Source: Gammaproteobacteria bacterium
GTDB taxonomy: Bacteria > Pseudomonadota > Gammaproteobacteria > Natronospirales > REEB76
Assembly: GCA_028870845.1 (NCBI GenBank)
Contig: JAGWOR010000002.1
Location: forward strand, 1 to 64,000
Direction: 5' to 3'
Length of the DNA: 64,000 bases
The notes below the pieces were generated by a model. That model saw only the letters and a program-made list of their open reading frames with translations. It was not told the origin of the DNA and did no database searches. A program made the translations under genes and the position numbers. Positions 1 through 7,149 of the stretch are shown in pieces (position 1 is the first letter of the stretch; each line of letters begins with the position of its first letter).

Positions 1-974
1 AATACCGTAGGCCTGGGTTCTCTGGGTTGCAAAAATGCGGTCAGGTAACTTTGAATAACCTGTTCCAGGGGCAGGCCGTTGCTGGATAGGCGGATTTCGG
101 GGAAATTCCTGGATATCACTGCAATGGTCTGCTGGGTTAATGCCTGATAGTCGGCATAACCATCATGGCTCTGCGCGTATGCAGATGCGATCGAACGCCA
201 ATTATGGGTAAAGTCCGCGAGCAGCAACTCAAGCTCTCCAATCCTGGGATGCGTGCTGTTGGCTTTTCGCAGGTCGGGAATCAGTTCCTGAATAACGCCG
301 CGCACGGTGTCTGGATGGGCGATGGCATCCAGATTATGCTGTTCAATGGCCAGCTCGGCCTTTTTGGCCGGCTCATGCGCGATCAATCTTGGTTTCAGAT
401 TATGATCACCGCCGGGCGCCCGCGCAGGCATGAATAATCCGCTCGATACCAGGCGCCAGAATGCGGCGGTACCGACCGTGTCGATCACCAGGTGTATTCG
501 GGTAGTTTGGGTATGATTCAGGACGTAGTGCGGCCGCCAGTTGTCGAATATCCAGGCTTCGCCCGCGGCCATGTGTACTTCCGTGCCATCGCATACAAAC
601 CTGACGCCGGGGTTCGTGATGATCGGGACATGAATTCGAATGTGGTCATGCCAGTAGTAGGCAATATCCGAATGCGGCTTGACTTCGGCGCCGGGGGCAA
701 GCCGCATGAGCCGCGAGCGTCCGACGATGGTGCCGAAACTGGCAAACACCTGCATAAGATAGGGGCAGTGTTGCAGTCTTGGTGTTGCCGCCATGGGACC
801 GTATGAATCGTCATTGTCAGTGCCGCCATGCGAGACCAGTATCAATGCGGAATTGCCTGGGTAATCCTGAGGATGGACCCGCCACTCAGTCTCAGGAAAC
901 TGCAGGGCTTCTGCCTGCAGAATCCCGGCATCGAATACAATAGGCAGCTTTGCAAATGGGCTGGGGAGTCGCAT
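1..974 (-). CDS. Aspartyl/asparaginyl beta-hydroxylase family protein (3' end truncated by window edge)
   Basis: Not in the ORF track because it runs off the left edge. My minus-strand translation from ATG at 974 gives MRLPSPFAKLPIVFDAGILQAE...LMRLAPGAEVKPHSDIAYYWHDHIRIHVPIITNPGVRFVCDGTEVHMAAGEAWIFDNWRPHYVLNHTQTTRIHLVID, open to position 1. HxD, distal H and R are present. Confidence 0.85.
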   Translation of the reverse strand, partial: MRLPSPFAKLPIVFDAGILQAEALQFPETEWRVHPQDYPGNSALILVSHGGTDNDDSYGPMAATPRLQHCPYLMQVFASFGTIVGRSRLMRLAPGAEVKPHSDIAYYWHDHIRIHVPIITNPGVRFVCDGTEVHMAAGEAWIFDNWRPHYVLNHTQTTRIHLVIDTVGTAAFWRLVSSGLFMPARAPGGDHNLKPRLIAHEPAKKAELAIEQHNLDAIAHPDTVRGVIQELIPDLRKANSTHPRIGELELLLADFTHNWRSIASAYAQSHDGYADYQALTQQTIAVISRNFPEIRLSSNGLPLEQVIQSYLTAFLQPREPRPTV

Positions 975-1083
975 GGTTCAGGTGATGTAGTCGCTCAGGT
1001 ATTGCAGTATATTCAACATGTTACGTTAACACCATGATTATTTACAGTACCGGGCATATCCACCGGCTGCCGGATAGAAGCAT

Positions 1084-1707
1084 ATGAGCGTCCAGTTTGA
1101 TAAACGCAACCACATCGTTGCTTGCCGGCGATTGCCGCGTCAGATCGACATTGCCGCGTTACAGCATGAGGTTGCTGCAATCCCTGCCGTTGCCTGGACT
1201 GGCCAGCGTGCCCCTGTGCACCGCGAAACGGTGTCGGTTTTTCTCAAGGGTTATCCGCCGATGCAGCATGTTGAAGGCGATCCGGAACGTCCGCCACTGA
1301 GCACATGCCCGTATATACGCCGGCTGATTTATGGCTTATTGAGAGGAAATCCCGGGAAATGTCTGCTGGCTTCGCTGCAACCGCGGGGCATTGTTTATCC
1401 CCATACGGACGCCGCCAATGGTTATTTTATCGGTTCCTATCGCATTCATATCCCGGTTTTTACCAATCCCGAAGCCCTGGTGTTCTGCAATGGAAGGTTT
1501 TTCCATATGCGGGCAGGGGAAATCTGGTTAATCAATAATCTGGCTCCGCATGCGGTGATCAATGATCATCCGACCGAAAGCCGGATACACCTGATTTATG
1601 ACGTGTTTCCTGATGAAGAAACCGTGGGACTGATAGACAGTTTACCGGAGGAAGCCGGGATAACGAATCCCAGCCTGTTGGCCAGGCTGAAGGCCAGCGT
1701 CGGTTGA
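1084..1707 (+). CDS. Aspartyl/asparaginyl beta-hydroxylase family protein
   Basis: VYPHTDAANGYFIGSYRIHIPVFTNPEALVFCNGRFFHMRAGEIWLINNLAPHAVINDHPTESRIHLIYD: same HxD...H...R layout as the gene at 1-974. Confidence 0.85.
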   Translation: MSVQFDKRNHIVACRRLPRQIDIAALQHEVAAIPAVAWTGQRAPVHRETVSVFLKGYPPMQHVEGDPERPPLSTCPYIRRLIYGLLRGNPGKCLLASLQPRGIVYPHTDAANGYFIGSYRIHIPVFTNPEALVFCNGRFFHMRAGEIWLINNLAPHAVINDHPTESRIHLIYDVFPDEETVGLIDSLPEEAGITNPSLLARLKASVG

Positions 1708-1731
1708 TTCAGGATCAACATACCATGGAAC

Positions 1732-2436
1732 CTAGAATGTATACCCGAATTGCTCGATATAATCGCGCTCCCGGTCCGCGATCAGTTGCATGAGCGGTTG
1801 GGAATAATAATTCCGGTATTCCGCATGTACGGAAGCATTCACGGCCGCGCCGGTGTTGATTTCATGACGCATCGCGGGAGACACCAATAGTCCGTGCTGG
1901 GTGAGCAGGCCCGCGAGTTCCTGGCGCAGGGATTCGTAGCGCCCAAACGTCACCCCATGGATTTTGCCTTCGACCTGAAACATATACCGCCAGATCCAGC
2001 TGAGGTAGCCTCGATTGGGTTCCTGCATGCTTGCCATAATGCTGCTGGTGATGCCGCTGCCCAGGTTGTTATCACGGTTTTTGGGAAGTTGATTTGCGAT
2101 CTCCATGCGCAGGGGCTGATGATCCTCGTCTGCCAGCATCACGAGGTTCGCAATCGTTTTCGTGAAATCAAGGGATCCATGTGCGGATACGGCCCGGTAA
2201 ATGGGGTTGCGCTCGGGTGCTGCGTGATTAAAAGCATACCAGGATACGTACCAGTCCCAGGGGTTACGTACATGTCCGAGCACGGGTAAGGTGCGCAGCG
2301 CGAGTGGCGCCTCGGAGAGGGGCAAGTGGTATCCGATGCGCGTTGCTCCCGGTATAAATCGCAGCAGCAACCGGTTCACAAACTGTCCGCCTGTCTTGTG
2401 CAGGTGAACAAACAGCATCGAGGGAGTTTTGATCAT
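1732..2436 (-). CDS. Sulfotransferase family protein
   Basis: N-terminal MLFVHLHKTGGQFVNRLLLRF resembles the 5'-PSB loop; GHVRNPWDWYVSWYAF resembles the 3'-PB motif of PAPS-dependent sulfotransferases. Confidence 0.75.
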   Translation of the reverse strand: MIKTPSMLFVHLHKTGGQFVNRLLLRFIPGATRIGYHLPLSEAPLALRTLPVLGHVRNPWDWYVSWYAFNHAAPERNPIYRAVSAHGSLDFTKTIANLVMLADEDHQPLRMEIANQLPKNRDNNLGSGITSSIMASMQEPNRGYLSWIWRYMFQVEGKIHGVTFGRYESLRQELAGLLTQHGLLVSPAMRHEINTGAAVNASVHAEYRNYYSQPLMQLIADRERDYIEQFGYTF

Positions 2437-2453
2437 TATTTAAGAATGGATAA

Positions 2454-3773
2454 TCAGACTTCGAATTTTCGGTTGAATTCTCCTACTGCCTGCACCAATG
2501 TGGTCAGGCCGCTGCGTTCCGCGGGGCTCAGTAATGGGTTCCAGATCTCAAAGATCAGCACCGCCCGCAACTGGTCGCTTTTATTCCAGGCTTCATGCTG
2601 GAAGCTATCGTCAAATACCAGGCATTTTCCTTCCGTCCAGGTGCGGGTTTCGTAGCCAACCCGGATTGCGCACTGATCAGGAACCGCCAGCGGTAGGTGC
2701 ACTGCCAGTTTGTAATTGGCCACGCCATGGTGAGGTGGAATGTGCGTCCCGGGGCGTAGTATCGAAAAGAACGCTTCAGCTGCATGACCGGGGATTTTGA
2801 TCAGCGGCAGTCCGCTTAATATATCTGCGGTGACCGGGCAGCGTTTGCAATTTTCGGTGATTGGCTCTCCGCCGCGGTATAGATGATACGAGCTCCAGTC
2901 TTTGGAATGATTTAATTCGCTCCATTGGCGCGTATCTTCGCCTTCAATGTTAACGTAGGCTTCAAGATCTTCAGGATGAGCCAGCAGGGAATCTAATTCA
3001 CGCCGTATTTCCGTGTGCCGGATTTCCAGTTCATGCATCCACTTGAAATCCCGAGTATCAAAAAACGGCCTGGGCTCAACATCGGGCATGTACAACCAAT
3101 CCGGGTGTTGCAGGGCATGCAGGTATTCGGGCGTCGTGAGTCCCGATTTGATCCTGGCGGCTTTCAGCACCCGTCTCATGGGCTGTTCGCCATGTTCGTC
3201 CATATTTTTGGCAAGCGCTGCAGTGAAATAATCATATTTGAGTCCGTACAGCGCGGCAGCCGCGTTTCTGACCAGTTCGCGTTTGCTAGCGGGGATTCGA
3301 CTGTCAGCAAGCGTAGCGTTTACTGATGGCAGTAATTTCAATGCGCGGGCATATGCGGTGATGGCTTCGTCCTTTCTGCCGGCCTGCAGGTGGATGTTGC
3401 CCTGGTAGATCCAGGAGTAGATAAAATCTTCGCGTATGCTTGTGGCATTCTGGAAACAGCGCAACGCGCTTTCCGGATCTTTCTCCGTCAGAAGCAGGAT
3501 GCCGATATTTTGATGAATAATCGGCCGCTTGGAATCCACTTCCAGAGCGCGCTCATACAGCGCCAGCGCACGCGCACTATCGCCTCTCTCCATCGCGCGT
3601 GTGGCCAGAAAATTCAGGGATCGGATGTGATAGGGCGCAGCATCCAGTATCTGTTCATATATTTTTTCAGCATCCGCGTAGTTGCCGTTCTTGGCAAGCT
3701 GACGCGCGCTTTCTGTCAGGGTGTGGATGTGCCATCCCGGTGTACCGGGTTCTGGTATAGCTTTGCGATTCAT
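2454..3773 (-). CDS. TPR-repeat protein with C-terminal aspartyl/asparaginyl beta-hydroxylase domain
   Basis: N-terminal TPRs (NYADAEKIYEQILDAAPYHIRSLNFLA...), C-terminal THIPPHHGVANYKLAVHLPLAVPDQCAIRVGYETRTWTEGKCLVFDDSFQHEAWNKSDQLRAVLIFEIWNP, like AspH. Confidence 0.9.
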   Translation of the reverse strand: MNRKAIPEPGTPGWHIHTLTESARQLAKNGNYADAEKIYEQILDAAPYHIRSLNFLATRAMERGDSARALALYERALEVDSKRPIIHQNIGILLLTEKDPESALRCFQNATSIREDFIYSWIYQGNIHLQAGRKDEAITAYARALKLLPSVNATLADSRIPASKRELVRNAAAALYGLKYDYFTAALAKNMDEHGEQPMRRVLKAARIKSGLTTPEYLHALQHPDWLYMPDVEPRPFFDTRDFKWMHELEIRHTEIRRELDSLLAHPEDLEAYVNIEGEDTRQWSELNHSKDWSSYHLYRGGEPITENCKRCPVTADILSGLPLIKIPGHAAEAFFSILRPGTHIPPHHGVANYKLAVHLPLAVPDQCAIRVGYETRTWTEGKCLVFDDSFQHEAWNKSDQLRAVLIFEIWNPLLSPAERSGLTTLVQAVGEFNRKFEV

Positions 3774-3815
3774 AGGCGTGGGTATCTGTTGAGCATGCGT
3801 CAGGAATGCAGGGTG

Positions 3816-4871
3816 TTAAAGTTGTGTTGTTTGTTGTTCGATGCCGCTGACTGGTTTGGCTTTCAGTAAATCTGCCGCCCATGCCATGGTTTCTTCAATT
3901 TGCGTGCCGAATTCATCAATGATAACGCGATTTTCCCGTTCCCGGAATTCCAAGCCGTATTCATATCTGGGATCCTTGGCGTTTGTATTCCAAATGTCAC
4001 CGTTGATCACTTGCACGAAATGCTCATAGTCCAGGCCAAGCTGCAGCCAGTTTGAGGCGCATTCCAGCTTGACGGCGGGCTCTTTCAGCAGCTTCCGTGC
4101 ATCGAGTACGCGCAGGCGCTGTGGCCAGCTAGCCAGTAATTGCAGGAAATGCAACATCTGCGCATGCCAGAAAACCGCCGCCGCACGCAGGTGAGGAAGC
4201 TGAGCGGGGATGATATCCGGAAAATCATTCTTATAGTTGACGAGTGTGGCGGCTTCGGATGCAAGCCATGGTATTTTCTGTTTGGTATCGTCGGTTTTCT
4301 TCAGGTTTGATATGAGGAAATCCCTCAAATCCGTATAAAGAAGAATACCGCGGGATGCAGGAAGGGCATTCATTACATCGTCAATTAAATTATTCGCAAG
4401 GTTTGTGGGTTTTATTAGTATGCTTTCGCCGTCTGCGTAAGTCTTGTTCAACAATGTCAGCATCAGGTCGGTAAGCGACTGTCCCTTTTGATTCCATTCC
4501 CCAGACGCCTGCATGCGTGATTTCACCGAGCTCATCTGAAAAAAAATCCAGGGTTCGCGGATTACCAGAGTTTTGCCCGGTGATTGCAATGCCCTTGCCA
4601 GCAAGGTTGAACAGCAGAATGAAATATGAAATATGAATTGAATGGGGGCCTGTGACGCCTGTATGTGGCCATAAGCTCTTATAACCTCGTCGACTGGCAA
4701 AGCCACGAGCCGTTCCCTGGTGTGCTGGATTCTATTGTCCAGGTATGTTGATTTAAGGAAGGTATCCTTGGTCACCTGGAGAAAATGGAGTTCTGCGCGA
4801 TCCACGTCCATCCTGTAAAGCATGAAATCAGGATTTTGCACGACGTCTCTGGCGTCCAATTGGTCGTTCAT
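3816..4871 (-). CDS. Sulfotransferase-like P-loop protein
   Basis: QFIFHISFCCSTLLARALQSPGKTLVIREPWIFFQ, a PSB-loop-like motif; downstream YTDLRDFLISNLKK. Confidence 0.55.
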   Translation of the reverse strand: MNDQLDARDVVQNPDFMLYRMDVDRAELHFLQVTKDTFLKSTYLDNRIQHTRERLVALPVDEVIRAYGHIQASQAPIQFIFHISFCCSTLLARALQSPGKTLVIREPWIFFQMSSVKSRMQASGEWNQKGQSLTDLMLTLLNKTYADGESILIKPTNLANNLIDDVMNALPASRGILLYTDLRDFLISNLKKTDDTKQKIPWLASEAATLVNYKNDFPDIIPAQLPHLRAAAVFWHAQMLHFLQLLASWPQRLRVLDARKLLKEPAVKLECASNWLQLGLDYEHFVQVINGDIWNTNAKDPRYEYGLEFRERENRVIIDEFGTQIEETMAWAADLLKAKPVSGIEQQTTQL

Positions 4872-4947
4872 TTACAGGTTCCTGTTTCCATCGCATACTG
4901 TAAAACTACCGTTGCATATTAGCGTTCACTGTCCATGGAATCCATAT

Positions 4948-6240
4948 ATGCATGACGAAGCCGACACAAAAACAATCACGCTCAGGGCCAGTGCGGGTGA
5001 CAATGCCGCACAGGCGCAATTAGGGTTACGCCTGTTCCAGGCGGGCCAAATTCAAGAAGCTTTGCCGTGGATTGAAAAAGCCGCTGCTGCCGAACAGGTA
5101 TTGGCTCTGAACCTTCTGGGGGTGATGCACCTGAATGGCGTTGCCGTGCCATTGGATATGCGCCGTGCCGCAACCTTGCTTAGCCGCGCATCGGAACTCG
5201 GTTTAAGGGAGGCAAACTACACCCTTGCCGGAATGCATGCCGCCGGATTCGGTGTGACAGCCGATCCGCGGCATGCCTGGCAGTTTTTGATACGTGCATG
5301 CCGGAGCGGCCATCCCCCGGCACTCAGGGCCGCTGGCGTCTTATATTTGATTGCCAGGCCCGGAGATATGAATGGGGTCCGCTTGCTGCGAATTGCTGCT
5401 GAGCGTGCCGATGGCCTGGCTCAGGCAATGCTGGCCGTGTGGCTGGCACAAAATGGATCCGCTCAGGAACTGGCTGAAGCCAGGTACTGGCTGGATCAGT
5501 CAGGCGCACACGGCCGGATCGCCGGACATTTGAATCCGGATTTACCGCCCGCCGGCGTGGCGCCGGACAGACCGATGGGTGAACCGGATTGGGAACGGCT
5601 GGAGCCCGTGATTCCTCCGACTGAGCCTGCGGGAAAATCGCAAACGCTGATTAAGAATGTGGTATATGAAATTCATGATGCACTGCCGTATTTGGCTTGT
5701 GAGTACCTGATTACCCTGTCGGCTCCACGCCTGAAGCCTTCGATGGTGGTGGATCCGCAGACCGGCAGGCAGGCGGTGAACCCTGTCAGGAGCAGTCATT
5801 CAATGTATTTGCCGCCAAATATGTGCGACTGTGTCGTCAGTTATGTAAGCAGCCTGATGGCGGGACTGGCGGAGCTGCCGGCATCCCATTCCGAACCCAT
5901 ATCCATCCTGCATTATTCTCCCGGCCAGGAATACAAACCCCACCAGGATTATTTTGTCGGCACAGCCGCTGGTGATACCCGCATTGAACAGCAGGGCGGA
6001 CAACGCAAAGTGACGGTATTCACCTATTTAAGCGAGGTGCAGGAAGGCGGAGAAACGGATTTTCCCGAACTTCACCTGCGGATTCGGCCAGCGCGGGGGA
6101 AAGCGGTTAAATTCATGAATCTAGACGCTGATGATATGCCCAATCCTATGACCCTGCATGCCGGCCGCCCGGTCATACAAGGTGAAAAGTGGCTGGCTAC
6201 GTTCTGGTTTCGCCAGCGCCCATTCGTATGGGAAATTTAG
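4948..6240 (+). CDS. Sel1-like repeat protein with C-terminal prolyl 4-hydroxylase (2OG-Fe(II)) domain
   Basis: ORF begins at 4822; likely start is ATG 4948 (MHDEADTKTITL). Sel1-like repeats, then ILHYSPGQEYKPHQDYFVG...RKVTVFTYLSEVQEGGETDFPELHLRIRPARGKAVKF...HAGRPVIQGEKWLATFWFRQRPF. Confidence 0.88.
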   Translation: MHDEADTKTITLRASAGDNAAQAQLGLRLFQAGQIQEALPWIEKAAAAEQVLALNLLGVMHLNGVAVPLDMRRAATLLSRASELGLREANYTLAGMHAAGFGVTADPRHAWQFLIRACRSGHPPALRAAGVLYLIARPGDMNGVRLLRIAAERADGLAQAMLAVWLAQNGSAQELAEARYWLDQSGAHGRIAGHLNPDLPPAGVAPDRPMGEPDWERLEPVIPPTEPAGKSQTLIKNVVYEIHDALPYLACEYLITLSAPRLKPSMVVDPQTGRQAVNPVRSSHSMYLPPNMCDCVVSYVSSLMAGLAELPASHSEPISILHYSPGQEYKPHQDYFVGTAAGDTRIEQQGGQRKVTVFTYLSEVQEGGETDFPELHLRIRPARGKAVKFMNLDADDMPNPMTLHAGRPVIQGEKWLATFWFRQRPFVWEI

Positions 6241-6243
6241 CCT

Positions 6244-6948
6244 TCAGCAGGACAGAAACCAGCCCGTGATGCTGTAGCGGATGCCGGTGGCGAACGGCGC
6301 CACGAAAGAAACACAATGTGGCGCCGGAACCCGAAACAGGCTGAGTGCGTTGAAGCGTGGCACATAGCTGTCGATGACTTTGCCTTCGCTGTCCATGAAT
6401 TGCAGCAACCCGCCCCAATGGGCCTGCCAGTTTTTTGTCAGGCTGACGACATAGGCCAGTTCACGGCCACGCTCCACGTAATCATCAGTATGCTGCTTTA
6501 GAAAATGGCCGGGCATGTAGCGTGTTGCCTGGGCATTGGCTCGAATGATATTTTCCACTCCGCTGACCTTGCGTATGAATTCCAGGCATGGCTTGCTGTT
6601 CAGGAATTCCGTCGCCCGATGCAGATATAAGCCTGGATCACGCTGTTCCCGGTATGCGGTCACCATCATGTAGGTGTTAAACGCGAACTGATATCCCTCG
6701 CGTGCGGTGCTTTGGATATTTTGCATGAACGCCATGCGTTCAGCCTGGCTCATGGACTCAAATACGGCCTTTGGCAGGGTGGCGCCGCTATTGCCCTTCT
6801 GATACGCCAGGTCCCAGCGCACCTGCCTGGCCAGGCATTCGTGCAGTGCTTCCGCCTGATCCGGCACCAGGAAATCGGAAATCTGCAGCCGTTGTGCAAG
6901 GGCAAAATCAGCATGCAGCCTTTCACTGTCTAAATTCGTATTAAGCAT
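6244..6948 (-). CDS. 2OG-Fe(II) oxygenase (prolyl 4-hydroxylase-like)
   Basis: RYMPGHFLKQHTDDYVERGRELAYVVSLTKNWQAHWGGLLQFMD...PAPHCVSFVAPFATGIRYSITGWFLSC; likely start MLNTNLDSERLH at 6948. Confidence 0.85.
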   Translation of the reverse strand: MLNTNLDSERLHADFALAQRLQISDFLVPDQAEALHECLARQVRWDLAYQKGNSGATLPKAVFESMSQAERMAFMQNIQSTAREGYQFAFNTYMMVTAYREQRDPGLYLHRATEFLNSKPCLEFIRKVSGVENIIRANAQATRYMPGHFLKQHTDDYVERGRELAYVVSLTKNWQAHWGGLLQFMDSEGKVIDSYVPRFNALSLFRVPAPHCVSFVAPFATGIRYSITGWFLSC

Positions 6949-7024
6949 GGTTTTAGGAATGTGGCCGGGAGATTGCGACCGCATTATAGGCAGCCAGGCG
7001 GCGACTTTCACAGGTGGCGGACGA

Positions 7025-7035
7025 TGCTATAAAAT
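7025..7035 (+). promoter_or_regulatory. Putative extended -10 element upstream of sucA
   Basis: TGCTATAAAAT (TGn-TATAAA) in the divergent intergenic region; no strong -35. Confidence 0.35.
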
Positions 7036-7149
7036 AGTGTTTTACAGCATCTTCCCCCATGGCAGACGCAGGCCCACTCACGGCATTACCCGGCAAACCA
7101 CACTAGACACGGCCAGCCAGCTGGGCGTGGGATTCAACATTAAATCGCA

